Source: Sordariomycetes sp. S80-01Y (taxonomy: Eukaryota > Ascomycota > Sordariomycetes). Taken from it: a stretch of DNA of 64,000 nt. The first letter of the stretch is position 1. The number at the start of each line of letters is the position of its first letter. Shown in pieces: positions 32,712 to 43,767 of the stretch. Both the position numbers and the translations under genes were made by a program. The stretch spans positions 124,001 through 188,000 of the forward strand of contig JAXQJY010000022.1 of the NCBI GenBank assembly GCA_037042185.1, given 5' to 3'. A model generated the notes under the pieces. That model was not told the origin of the DNA, ran no database searches, and saw nothing but the letters and a program-made list of their open reading frames with translations.

Positions 32712-34535
32712 ATGGCGCCTACCAAGCAACCCAACTTCCTCGTCATCGTAGCAGACGACCTGGGTTTTTCTGACCTGGGCTGCTTTGGAGGCGAAATCAA
32801 CACCCCAAACCTTGACAAGCTAGCAAGCAATGGCTTGCGCTTCACTGACTTCCATGCTGCGGCGGCCTGCTCTCCTTCGAGAGCCATGATCATGACCGGC
32901 ACCGACCACCACATCGCCGGTCTTGGTAACCTCATCGAGTGGACCAACGTCTCAGGCCAGAACGATCCCAGTGGCAAGATGTCCACCAATGTCCAGCGGG
33001 GCATGCCTGGCTACGAAGGTTATCTGAACGAACGGGTGGCTGCTCTCCCCGAGATCCTGCGTGACGCGGGCTACAACACGCTCATGTCCGGGAAGTGGCA
33101 TCTCGGCCTGACGCCCGAGCGCAGTCCGAAGGCTCGTGGGTTCGAACGAAGTTTTGCGCATTTGCCGGCCTGTAGCAACCACTACGCCTACGAACCGCAG
33201 CTCGAGGCGGGAGAGGAGTCGCCCGAGTTCCTCACCATGAGTGTCATTGCCTTGCATAGTGAGGATGGGGAGTACGTCAAGAAGTTGCCGGAAGGCTGGT
33301 ACTCTTCCGATGGATACGGAGACAAGATGCTCAAATATCTCAAGGAGCGAAAGGAAGGCGGTGACGAGAGACCTTTCTTTGGCTACCTGCCCTTCACTGC
33401 TCCGCACTGGCCGTTGCAGGCACCACAAGAGTATATCAAGAAGTACCGCGGTGTGTACGACGACGGCCCAGATGTCCTTCGTGACCGCCGACTTCAACGT
33501 CTCAAAGACCTGGGCATGATAGACAAAGACGTCGAACCCCACCCGGTCTCCGCCGAGGAGGTGAAGGAATGGGCCGAGCTGAGCGACGAGGAGAAGCGCA
33601 ATTCCAGTCGCGCCATGGAGGTCTTCGCCGGTATGGTCGAGTGTATTGACGTCAACGTTGGCAAAGTCGTCAAGTATCTCGAAGAGACGGGCGAGCTGGA
33701 CAACACATTCGTGTGCTTCATGTCTGACAATGGAGCTGAAGGCGCTGCGTACGAAACGTACCCCATCGTCCAGGGCAACATGATTCAACACCTCAAGAAG
33801 TACTACAACAATCACATCGACAACCTCGGCAACGGCAACTCATTCATCTGGTACGGACCGCGCTGGGCTCAAGCCGCCACGGCGCCAAGCAGACTGTACA
33901 AGGCGTACACGACTGAGGGTGGTGTCCGGGTGCCCTTCCTCGTGAAGCCACCAGTGGGCTACTTTGACGAGAAGCTGGAACGCAACAGCATCACGCATCA
34001 ATTCTCAACCGTCATGGATCTGGCGCCCACCATCCTCGACATGGCGGGAGTGAAGCACCCGGCACCGACCTACCAAGGCCGCGAAGTCGTGCCCATGCGC
34101 GGGAAGTCCATGGTCCCTTACCTGACCAATGCCGCCCCTCGCATCCACGAAGAGGACTTCATCAACGGCTGGGAGACCTGCGGCCGCGCCGCCGTGCGCA
34201 AGGGCGACTGGAAGATTGTCTTCATCCCAAAGCCCAAGGGTCCTGAGAGGTGGCAACTGTACAATCTGGCCAAGGACCCCGGTGAAGTGCACGACCTGGC
34301 GGACGCCGAGCCAGAGAGGTTGCAGGCGTTGATCAAGCTCTGGGATCAGTATGTCCTGGAGACCGGCGTGATTCCGTTGAGTCCCGAGCTAGGACGGTGG
34401 ATGCAGGCGATGGAGGAGCAAATGCCAGAGAACGCTTGGATCGAATATGAGTACTGGCATAAGGGAGCGAGGGATGATCCGAAGAAGTTCACCAGGGAGA
34501 TTCCAAGATTCCAGCGCCAAGTGAAGCCCATCTGA
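32712..34535 (+). CDS. Type I sulfatase (arylsulfatase family), apparently cytosolic
   Basis: A single exon of 607 residues. The metal-binding start PNFLVIVADDLGFSDLGCFGG is followed by the sulfatase signature CSPSR at residues 53-57, where Cys53 would be oxidised to formylglycine; the downstream GKWHLG motif, APHWPLQAP and SDNGAEG metal-ligand segments are also present. The Cys-type site implies a formylglycine-generating enzyme elsewhere in the genome. There is no signal peptide, so the enzyme should act inside the cell on imported sulfate esters, releasing sulfate for assimilation. The start at 32712 places the catalytic fold right at the N-terminus, as in other intracellular fungal and bacterial sulfatases. 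The neighbouring divergent gene encodes a transporter. Confidence 0.93.
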   Translation: MAPTKQPNFLVIVADDLGFSDLGCFGGEINTPNLDKLASNGLRFTDFHAAAACSPSRAMIMTGTDHHIAGLGNLIEWTNVSGQNDPSGKMSTNVQRGMPGYEGYLNERVAALPEILRDAGYNTLMSGKWHLGLTPERSPKARGFERSFAHLPACSNHYAYEPQLEAGEESPEFLTMSVIALHSEDGEYVKKLPEGWYSSDGYGDKMLKYLKERKEGGDERPFFGYLPFTAPHWPLQAPQEYIKKYRGVYDDGPDVLRDRRLQRLKDLGMIDKDVEPHPVSAEEVKEWAELSDEEKRNSSRAMEVFAGMVECIDVNVGKVVKYLEETGELDNTFVCFMSDNGAEGAAYETYPIVQGNMIQHLKKYYNNHIDNLGNGNSFIWYGPRWAQAATAPSRLYKAYTTEGGVRVPFLVKPPVGYFDEKLERNSITHQFSTVMDLAPTILDMAGVKHPAPTYQGREVVPMRGKSMVPYLTNAAPRIHEEDFINGWETCGRAAVRKGDWKIVFIPKPKGPERWQLYNLAKDPGEVHDLADAEPERLQALIKLWDQYVLETGVIPLSPELGRWMQAMEEQMPENAWIEYEYWHKGARDDPKKFTREIPRFQRQVKPI

Positions 34536-34808
34536 TGAGATAGTGTTCAATATAGGTCTCACGACAACAGAAAGTTTTAAGGGTCTAGATGTGAGGACAG
34601 CGTTCCCCGTATCTCACGCACGTACTCGCAAGTAGACAAACAACGGATTTCTTTTTCTTGAATGGATTCGAGCCTTTTAATACAGACCAGTCTTCGATTA
34701 ACGCCTAAAATGTCGCAAGATTGGTAACTGACGGAAATATCAAATTCTCAAGCTTCTCCAGTTTCAAGAGCAGAAGCCATAAGACGGCTATAAGATAGCG
34801 AAACACAG

Positions 34809-36809
34809 CTAAAGACTCCTACCCTTGAACCTGGACCACAGAGCCGCCAAAGGGTTCTCAGTTTCCGCGATCGACAGGGGCAACACGAGGTCCATAGACC
34901 AGCGCTCCTTACCGTCGATGAACAAACGGTATTGTAGAGCGCTCTCTCCCGCAATAGTCTCGATGGTGAAGGCGCCAAACTTGGAGCTACCGGAAGGAAT
35001 GTACTGAAGCATGACATCTTCGTCGTCTGTTTGCTTGTAGGTGGGATATGGGGAAGCAAATTGGTTCAGAGGACTGGTCGAGAATTCGTACGCGGCCGCT
35101 GTCTCCGGCCATTTCGAGTCCGGCGGCGGTGGAAACTTGGTAGCAGCGAATTCGTGGCGATCGCCAGACAGGATCACAACCGTGTTGCCCCGGGCTCCTG
35201 CATCCCACATGGCTTCGAGGATCTTTCTCCTCTCGGCTAAAAAGCCGCCCCATGTATCTTTGACGTTGACCGGCCAATTTTTGGTGAAGGGAATCGAAGA
35301 GGCCACGAACTTCCACTTGACACCGTTAGGCTCGGGACGAGCTAGCCAGGCAAGAAAGTCCTCAAGCTGCTCAGCACCCAACATGGTCTTCTCGGGATCC
35401 TCAAACGGCAAGTTGTTGCTATCCCTGTGGCTACGGGTATCCATCATGAAAAAGCTAGCCGGCCCCTGGGTAAACTCGTACCAAGTAGCATCTTGACGAC
35501 GTTGAGCCGTTGACCCAGCCTTCAAAGCGCGGGGCGGGTTGAGGTCCGCATGGTAGGTTTTCCACGGCTCCATGGCCGCATCATACACGCCCTCGGTGCC
35601 CGACGACCAATCGTTCGAGATTTCATGGTCGTCCCAGACATGGATCCAGCTGAGGTTCTGGCCGACGGGCTCCCAATCAGGCGACGCGTACACCTGTCGA
35701 TATTGCATGCGATATTCCTCTGCGGTCTTTCCAAAGCGCTGCGGGACATCCACGTAGATAAAATCACCGAGGAACAGCATAAACTGCGCGCCCAAATCTG
35801 GCAGCTTGGCAGCCAGGTGTCGTAGGCCAGGAATGGCTAGCGCATGATCGACTGGGTTGTATGGGAAGCGCGGCAAGATACAAGACGTGGACAAGAAAGT
35901 GAACCGGCCCCCATTATAATCGGGCATGTTGCCAGGCCTGGGCGGGGACAGGAACTGCCCTGTGTGGTTGTTCGAAGTGCGCCACTCGTAAATACGCTGC
36001 TGTGAGTGCGTGAGAGGGACAGTGACGACACCGGTGAAGTCGTTCTCGTCCGAAGTCCACCTCACGCCGCCAACTGTCTGCCACATTGGGTTGTCAAAGG
36101 GGGCCTGAGCGTCCTTGATGTGTAGCTCCATAGTGACAGGCATTACCGCCTGATCCGGTTCCCGGATGAGAAACTTGGCTTCGTTGTGGCTGACATGGCC
36201 CAGACGCACAAAGGACAAGTCCTTCACGGGGTACAGGTACCGGGCGCGATATAAAGCATCAGCCGTCAAGAGGACGAAGACGACATTGATCGCAAAGGTC
36301 ACGGCGGAGGCTGTGATCTGACGAGCGCTGGGGGCTCCCCAAGCCAAAATCCTCCACGGTTGCGCATCTACGTCTCCTAGGACAATCTCTTCCTCGATCG
36401 TGGTCTCCTTGACAATAAGTTCTGGCTCGGGCTCTACTGCCACCCCATCTTCCGTCAAGCGCGGCGTCTCCGGCTGGATGATTGTTTCCTCGGTCCGCGT
36501 ACCAGTATTGTCTTCGACGATTTCGAGCTCGGGCTGGAGATACCAGGTAGAGTAAAAGGAAGGAATGTATACGGCGAAAAGCGCGAAAACGACGGTTGGG
36601 AAGTGTGCCTAGATCGGTCAGGTAAGACACAGAGCCAGGTTGCAGCAAGTGTTTCGGAGCTCACGGGAAACTGCGCGAGGTCTGGTCAGCGATGGTTAGG
36701 TTAGGGCACGAGGCCCACGGGAGCGATAGCTTACGACTCTGAAGAAGAGGAGAGCAGATATTCTCAGTAGCGTAGAGGAGATCTTGGCGAGCGTGCGTTG
36801 GAAAGCCAT
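34809..36809 (-). CDS. PhoD-like metallophosphatase with N-terminal membrane segments
   Basis: Proposed exons are 36809-36735, a 6-nt micro-exon 36670-36665, and 36608-34809, giving 626 residues. Two hydrophobic stretches near the N-terminus (HFPTVVFALFAVYIPSFY and a segment near ASAVTFAINVVFVLL) predict membrane anchoring. The large domain has PhoD-type metal ligands: LGDFIYVD, WDDHE, and SGDRHEFA, with FMMDTRSHRD between them. Such enzymes hydrolyse phosphodiesters or monoesters; the cellular substrate in fungi is not settled. The first two exons are inferred from splice signals (GTAAGC, GTGAGC donors; GCTGAC and CCTGAC branches). Skipping the micro-exon also keeps the frame, losing only Phe-Pro. 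Confidence 0.82.
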
Positions 36810-37347
36810 GGTGATGAGTTGGGCAACGCGACGCGTTGATGGAGTGGTGACGATATGATCGAAAGGGGTATACAGAATGGTTTAGTGAAAGTAAAGAAAC
36901 TTAAATCTACGTGATTGATCAAGCTACCTCATGGCGCAAGGACGAGGCTCTGCCGTCATGCAAGCGCTCTAGCTTTACTCGTGGAAAGGCTTGTGAGGTA
37001 AGTTGGCATGGACGGACGATCGCCTCTAGGCAAATGAGGTCACCGGGGGCTCCACGTGCAGGGTCGAGATAAACGCGTTGCGCACAGACCCTCTTCGATA
37101 CTCGTATCTCAATGGCAGCAGCGGGTGCCTTTATAGGTGAGCTGTTCTTTTTGTCTACATTTCTTCCTCTACACAGCCCGTGAACAGGTCGCCTGAAGTC
37201 ATACACATATTCTGAGGCCAGTTTGAGATGAATCAATAAGCAGAATTGCCAGAAAGAATTTAGTAAGTGACCTATGCTGGGGAACTATTCGAAGGCGTCG
37301 CAAAATTGCGCGTAATCCAAATACCCCTCCTCACATCCTGTGCAAAC
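36810..37347. other. Intergenic region, PhoD-gene promoter
   Basis: Promoter of the PhoD-like gene and 3' flank of the efflux pump gene. A CACGTG core is at 37053-37058. No gene is seen. Confidence 0.55.
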
Positions 37348-39512
37348 CTATGCCTTCATATCACCATCCAGCCTTTTCTCCTCTAGGTGCTTCAAATCCA
37401 TCTCCTGAACCGCAACAGTCCTGTTATTCAACTTTCTCTTATCGATGCTGGGGATAAAGCAAGCAGCGATGCATCCCAGCAGCCCAAAAGCAAGCGCGAC
37501 CTGGTACGCCAACCTTGCACCGGTCAAATAGGCCTGCTTGTTGCCAATCACGGCAGCAGCTCGGATCGCCTCCGTCGCATTTTCGACTGCATCGAAGGCC
37601 TCTGGTGTTCCAATACGCGCTGCGGCGGCGAGCTCGGCGAGGCGCGACTCAGGGAACCTGAGGTTGGCATCTGAGAGTTGATCCCGTACAGAGGATGTAA
37701 GAGCCTGAGCGTAACGATTGTTTGTCACATTGGAGAAGATCGCGACGGCTACTGCACCGGCCATCAGACGGGCAGTTCCCGCAAGCCCAGCAGCGGTGCC
37801 ACTACATAAGGTCAATGGACTGACTCACGGAACAAGCGGTAGGCGGGCAGAATGTGTGGGGACTTACATGTCATCTTGGTTGCTGATGCCGAATCCAATG
37901 AGGACAAAACAGTTCATCATGATGACAGTGACACAGAATGAGACAAAAGCTGTGAGAACGACAGATTTGACCGGGTCATCCATCGTCGCTGTTGAGAGGG
38001 CACCGACGCACGCAGTTTGCACGGCGATGGCGCCAATGATCTGCCATTTCTGGTGCTGCAGTTTGGCGCAAAGGACGACGTATATACCACCAACTTCATG
38101 AAATGTCAGTCGCGAGAGATTTTCCCAGATGTCGGGAGGCCTTACTAATGCTGCCCAGGGGGATAACGCAGGAATATAAACCGCGAGAGATCGGCCCTGT
38201 TGCGTAGAGGAGTTGTGACAGCCGTGGCCACAGCGTAGCATTTGAGTAGTACTGCATTCCAACCACTGAAACGACAATGATAGGGCAGACGAACCTGGCA
38301 AAGGAGGTCAGCCGATCTGTCGTGACCGGGGAGGGAGGGAGGGGGTGATTCTGCGACTTACTCTCTGAAATGCCTGAACAACCTTGGCGGGAGCAACGGC
38401 TCCTTCACATTGCCATATACTTCATAGAATCCAAGAGCAACAATCAGGCTGAAGCCTAGTATGATTGGAGTCAACGTAGCAGCACTGGTCCAAGGATGCA
38501 GGGACCCTCCCCAGTTGACGCCGATAATGAAGAGGGTGCACCCGGCAATGAAAATCACCATGCCAATCCAGTCAAAGTCCTTAACAATCTGCATGCGTGT
38601 TCGTCCATTTGCGGCGTTTTTGGTCTCAAATGTCGGTGGATGGTAGGCCAGGAAGATGTAGATAAGGTTGAGAACGTGGAAGCCGATGAGAAGGTAGTAG
38701 CAGTTGCGCCAGTTGCCCGTGTTAGCTATGAGCGCCCAGGCAAAAAGAGGAGATGACTGAGCCACAACAGCTGCAGTATCGAAGACGCCTATTGTCGCCA
38801 TCCTGTACTTGTTTGGCACGATTTCCTGTGTTGAGGGGCGAGTGTCAGCTGGCTTCGAAGTTGAAGGGGCTGCCCGACACGGAAACGAGACTGGGGGAAG
38901 AATCCAGATCTGTCTGGAAAGAAGTCTGTCTTACCTGTACAGCGCCATAAGCCATCTCCAAAAAGCCAGAACCAGCACCGTAGATTGCACCGCAGGCAAT
39001 CATCTGCGGGATAGACTGGCCTGTCGCACCGACAATACTACCCACGACCAACGTTGCGGATCCTGCAATAAAGAACCATCTGCGCCCGAAGAGATCAGAC
39101 AAGCGACCACCAACAGTGACAAAGATGGCACCGCCGAGACTCCAGGAGATTGTAATCCACGTGAAGTTAGGCGAAGGTCCAAGCTCTGCGTTGATAAGAC
39201 TCAGCACTGCGGGTGGGATAAGAAGCGTAAAGACGTAAGCATTATAGGCGGAAGCCATGGCCTGAAGCGCATCTTGCGTTAACGAATTGAGGGTTTCAAA
39301 GTCTCGGTTTGACTTACGCCGGCAGCTGCGATACTTCGCCATGTCATTCCGACCTCCTCGCCCGCTGAAGCGAGGTTCCGGATAGTCTCATCGCCGGTAG
39401 TGGCGGTGTCGTGCTTCTCAAGAGGTGCGCCCTGGGTTGTAGAGGGAGGACTGCTTGCTGTGTTGATTTGGTCCACGTGCTCAGCACCGTTCTTGTAGCC
39501 TGGGGTGGCCAT
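37348..39512 (-). CDS. MFS efflux transporter, trichothecene pump (Tri12)/siderophore-transporter family
   Basis: Six exons: 39512-39318, 39261-38935, 38825-38362, 38294-38146, 38093-37868 and 37801-37348; all phases agree and give 604 residues. A ~55-residue polar head is followed by about 14 helices. Family marks are WITISWSLGGAIFVTVGGRLSDLFGRR (motif A region), an EIVPNKYR segment after helix 6, and a large loop before helix 7. These proteins export toxins or import or export siderophores at the plasma membrane. The gene is divergent from a P450 gene, with a 1.14-kb shared promoter carrying a repeated palindrome, suggesting export of a P450-modified product. The first exon start is the only ATG before the polar head. 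Confidence 0.88.
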
Positions 39513-39875
39513 GATGGACGGATCCGCGCCTGAAGATGCTACAGGACGACACGATACGGAAGTAAAAGTGTCTAGAGAAGAGGGCTAATCTCTAAAGAGT
39601 TCGAATGCACGTATGATTATCGCCAGTGACAAACAGTGCAGATGTGAAAATTGAGCAGTCGCGACTGCTTGCTCAGGGGTTGAAGACTGCAGGGTGCACT
39701 AGGTCCTGATGCGGGCTCGAAGCGTTACATGATCTCAGGAGATATAAGAAGGCTTCAATGCAACCCCGGCGGAGGCTAGTTCGTACGGATGTGGACTTCC
39801 CCACGACTTTGGAACGCATGGGTGGCGGAGTCTGGAACATGGGGCTAAGATGAGGAGTAGACAGGGTCTGGGATA

Positions 39876-39887
39876 ACCCCGTGGGGT
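39876..39887. promoter_or_regulatory. Palindromic element ACCCCGTGGGGT, copy 1
   Basis: Two 5-bp arms around a GT centre, 364 bp upstream of the efflux pump ATG. Its exact reverse complement occurs at 40205-40216. Confidence 0.5.
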
Positions 39888-40204
39888 AGTTTCTCAGAAG
39901 CATCAACCGGAATGCGATTTCCAAAGGACTCAGTAATATAGATACCTTCACCAATATGAGAGCGTGTCTTTGTGTACAGCACATCGTTGCATGCGCTCTA
40001 GGTGACTCGTGTGTCTCGCGTTCTCATCGGCCGCAATGCAGCGTACAAGGCTTGACTGACTGAAGAAATAATTGGCACTCACAGATCAGCAGTCTTGGAG
40101 AGTCCTGTTCAGGAGCGATGGCTTCTGCTCGTTGGTGTTTTGATGGTGTGTAGGACTCTCGTCTGTTACCCCAGATTTTGGCTTTCTTCGGAAGACGATC
40201 TCCG

Positions 40205-40216
40205 ACCCCACGGGGT
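40205..40216. promoter_or_regulatory. Palindromic element ACCCCACGGGGT, copy 2
   Basis: Reverse complement of the element at 39876, 440 bp upstream of the P450 ATG. The arms extend by one more base pair here (GACCCC / GGGGTC). Confidence 0.5.
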
Positions 40217-40655
40217 CAACCCCAGATTCCACCGGTTGAGATGCTGTGAACATGAAAGATAGTACGCAAAGTGGAACACGAGAGCCGAATTATTCAATAG
40301 GAGCATAAATTGATAGTCCATGAAGCCCACTTGATAGTAGAAATTGTCCTCATGTAGCCTGCTACGCCCAAGTGGTAGGCTGGTAACCCACTGTTGACAA
40401 CAGGCTGTTAACTGCCAGTGGCCATGGCAGTTCGTCTCCGCTTATTCGCCAAGTGCACCAAGGGCTTATCACGGAGTTTATGAGAATATATGGGCTGTAA
40501 AACAAGGCGAGTTCAATACTCTTACCAATTAACGCAGCCACTTTGTCCTGATTTCTAATTACCACTCTGTCAGTAGTGCTTCATGTCGAGCGTTTTCCGT
40601 TGAGCATCACCCCATCGCCCTGAACAAATCATTGCAAGTCGAATAAAGCTGGACT

Positions 40656-42540
40656 ATGGGGCTAATCAACACACTGCCTGGGATTGAGGAAGTGGAGTGG
40701 TTGCAGCTGTTTCAAGTTGGAGCTGCGCTGGTAATTGAAACCCCTTAAAGCTGGAAGTCAAGCAAATGGACTAATAGCCTCGAACAGAGCGTTGTTTGCA
40801 CGATTGGGTTGATTGTTTACAGAAGATGCTTCCATCCGCTGGCTAAGTACCCGGGGCCCTTTCTTAACTCCATCTCCACCGTCCCAGCAGGACTGCGGCT
40901 GCTCAGGGGGCGCTTCGCCTTCGAAAACAAAGTCAGCCATGAGAAATATGGTATGTGGCTCCTTCTATCTGTCGTGGATTTATCTTTCAAAGAGCCAAGC
41001 TCACTGGTCGCTCAGGTTCCGTGGTCCGGCTAGGACCTAATGAACTAATCTTCAACACCGCCCAAGCTCTCCACGACATCTACGGTTTTCGCCAGGGCCA
41101 TTTCAATATGCTCAAGTCTCCAATACACACCGGTCCTGTTCAGGTTGGACAAACAACCACAGTGCAGTACGTCGTGTCCGACTCCGACCACGCCCGTCAA
41201 CGCCGCGCCCTCAGCCATTCCTTCAGCACCCGGGCACTCATGGAACAAGAAACCATTGTCCAGTCCTACGTGACTAAATTCATCACCAACATGCGTCGTT
41301 TATCTTCCAATGACGAGGAGTTCAACATTGGGGATTGGTTTTGCTACTTCACGTTTGACACGATGGGAGATTTAACCTTCAACGAGAGTTTCGGGTGCCT
41401 CGATAGGGGCGATTTCCATGAATGGGTCCAGTATCTTTTCCACACCATCAAAGATGGCACTCTGATCCAAGCCACGAGACGGATTGCGGGGACTGGAACG
41501 TGGCTGCAGGGCTTTTTGCAAAGGAGGTTCCAGGGGATGGGGGACGCGCTAGGCTATCACCTGAAGCACACCCGGGAGAAGGTTTTGAAGTGAGTACCCG
41601 ACCGGAATTTATGCTTGAGTACGGTGCGCTTCTCTTTCGACTAGTTGACTGACCAATATCTTGAAGGCGTTTAGAAACTGACCAGGTTGACCACCGCGAC
41701 TTCATCTGGTACATCCTCAAACAAGCCGAGAAATTCGACCTTCAGCAGGATGAGATCATTGCCAACTCTGGCTTGTTCATGTAAGTTGACGAGGGCAGTT
41801 CTAACCTTGGCCTTTTCGCAATACTCTCTCAGGCCTCAAAGCTCACTTATTCCTAGCGTTGCCGGTAGCGAGACCACTGCCACGGCGCTCTCTGGCCTCA
41901 TTGCCCGTCTAATCTGGAACCCCAAGATCTACACCAAGCTCGTCAGCCACATCCGCAGCGCGTTCCCCAACGAAGAGTCCATTACCTTCTCTGCCGTTGA
42001 GAAACTTCCCTACCTGAACGCGTGCATCGACGAGGTCCTGCGCATCCATCCTCCCGTTCCCGCGGGCCCGCCCCGCGTGGTGCCGCCCAGCGGCGATACA
42101 GTCGACGGGCACTTCCTGCCTGGTGGCACGACGGTAAGCGTGGGCGCCTGGAGCAGTAGCCACAACCCGGCACACTTCAAAGATCCGGACAATTTCAGGC
42201 CGGAGCGGTGGCTGGATGGAGACGAGGGCAAGGGGTTCGAAGGCGACATCAAGAAAGCTGCGCAGCCGTTCAGTCTGGGGCCCAGAAATTGTATTGGGAG
42301 AAAGTCAGTTCTTCTTCCCGTGATGTCTTTTGAGTGTGGCTGACATTGACTTATAGCCTTGCTATCATGGAGATGAGGGTGTTGCTTGCCAGGCTCTTCT
42401 GGAACTTTGATTTGGTCAGCACGGATGGCGCGCCGCTTTGGAATCCCGAGGGAGAGATGAAGTACAAGCAGGCCTTCATGGTCTGGGAGCCATCGATTGT
42501 CAATGTGAAGTTGCGGGATATCAGGACTCAGTCACATTAG
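40656..42540 (+). CDS. Cytochrome P450 monooxygenase (isotrichodermin C-15 hydroxylase-like)
   Basis: Six exons: 40656-40730, 40788-40950, 41016-41589, 41667-41780, 41857-42303 and 42357-42540; 518 residues. The short first exon, joined at a GGACTAAT branch intron, supplies the membrane anchor (QVGAALSVVCTIGLIVYRR), followed by FHPLAKYPGPF. P450 marks are the I-helix AGSETT (from residue 311), ExxR at Glu368/Arg371, a PERW segment, and the haem loop FSLGPRNCIGRN with ligand Cys454. The sequence resembles fungal CYP families acting on terpenoid or polyketide intermediates; the substrate is unknown. It ends 114 bp from the convergent NmrA-like gene. Confidence 0.93.
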
Positions 42541-42654
42541 GTCCAGAGGGTACGGGTCGACGGACGAGGGTTAAGCGGATATAGGATGCAGTATTTCAGA
42601 GTGTGAAACCAATCACAATCAGATTTCGCCTCAAGCTCCAGTGTCTCGAGTAGC

Positions 42655-43767
42655 TCACTTCTTCCCCCAGACCCTGAGCAGAGTATCCCCCAGCTTATCG
42701 AATACCAAGTCCGGCAGCAGCTTGTTCCACTCATCCGTAACAGTCCACAACCCCTCATGTTGAGCTCTCAATATGCCTATCATGCCCATCTTCGAAAATT
42801 CCTCGATCTGATCCTTCGGAATACTGGGCAGCTCCAGCCTCGGGAAGTTGTCTGTCTTCAGCTCGCCCTTCTCGAGATCTTCCAATTTGAGATACTCGAC
42901 CTTCAAAGGCTTGCCAGTAATTTTCTCGCCCAGCTCGAGAAACTTGCGAGTTGTGGCTCTGTCGCCAGAGATACCACCGACAGTAGGCCATTCGCCTTGG
43001 TACTCGACAGCGCGGGCGACGACTCTGGCGATGTCAGGCGTGGAGGTATAGGTCACCTCCTCGTCCAGATGCCCCTCGACAGCGATGGCGGTTCCCGCGA
43101 CGTAATTGAACAGAAAGCTGGTGGGGACAACGTGTTTGGACAGCGCGTGAGGGTGGCTCACGTAGTCGAGCCATGCGCCGGGCTGGAACCGGCAGTACTC
43201 GAGGACTTTCACGTCCTTGTTGACGTCTTTGAGGTAATTTGCGATTTCAACTTTGCCAGCGTACCAGGGCATGCAATCGAGGTGATTCTCCAGCCCGACA
43301 CCCCTGCAGCGATTTAACAGATGTTGCGGACCAGAAATTGCTGTAGACTTACGTAGCCCATTCGGATGGTGCAAAGCGCTTAACGCCTGCTTCCACGGAA
43401 GCATTGATGAGACTTTTCTGCGTCTTGTTGTCCTGGTCAAGGTGAACTGCCACGAAGGACAGCACCGTGTGCACCCCTTTGAAGATGTCTACTAGCTCCT
43501 CTTTAGCGTAAGTCGTCTGAACCCATTCCACGGAAGGGATGACGGGGAGCGACTTCGGGTCCTGGATCCGTTAATATTTAAGACCCAAGAGTTGACGACG
43601 CCAATACCTTGCGGACAAGGCCGATGATACGATGTTTGTCCGAGGCAGCTAGCTTTTCAATAACCTCATTAGCCAACTCTACGAGCTGAGGGTCAGCAAA
43701 AACATCCTCAATGAAAGAGAGTGGACTTTTTACGGCTGGTGGCACCGGCGATTACAATGTTGACCAT
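42655..43767 (-). CDS. NmrA-like / isoflavone reductase-like NAD(P)-binding protein
   Basis: Four exons: 43767-43734, 43678-43608, 43561-43353 and 43303-42655; 320 residues. The first exon gives the Rossmann strand MVNIVIAGATS, then Q-L-A; the canonical GxxGxxG would have Gly where this has Ser and Ala, so cofactor binding may be altered or the acceptor site misplaced. Further marks are GVKRFAPSEWAT (NmrA/PCBER family) and FQPGAWLDYVSHPH. Such proteins are NAD(P)-dependent reductases or redox sensors, and are common tailoring enzymes in secondary-metabolite clusters. Its stop is 114 bp from the P450 stop. Confidence 0.8.

Larger units (their letters stand above)
39513..40655. other. Divergent promoter between efflux pump and P450
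   Basis: 1.14 kb without a gene. It contains the paired palindromes at 39876 and 40205, an inverted repeat AACTGCCA (40410-40417) / TGGCAGTT (40425-40432), and CTGTTG-A-CAACAG at 40391-40403. Confidence 0.6.

Noticed and set aside
34661-34675. Minus-strand B-box-like GGCTCGAATCC
   Set aside because: The flanking bases cannot form a T-stem or acceptor stem.
37809-37816. TGACTCA inside an intron of the efflux pump gene
   Set aside because: Lies in an intron near the 3' end, far from any promoter; probably chance.
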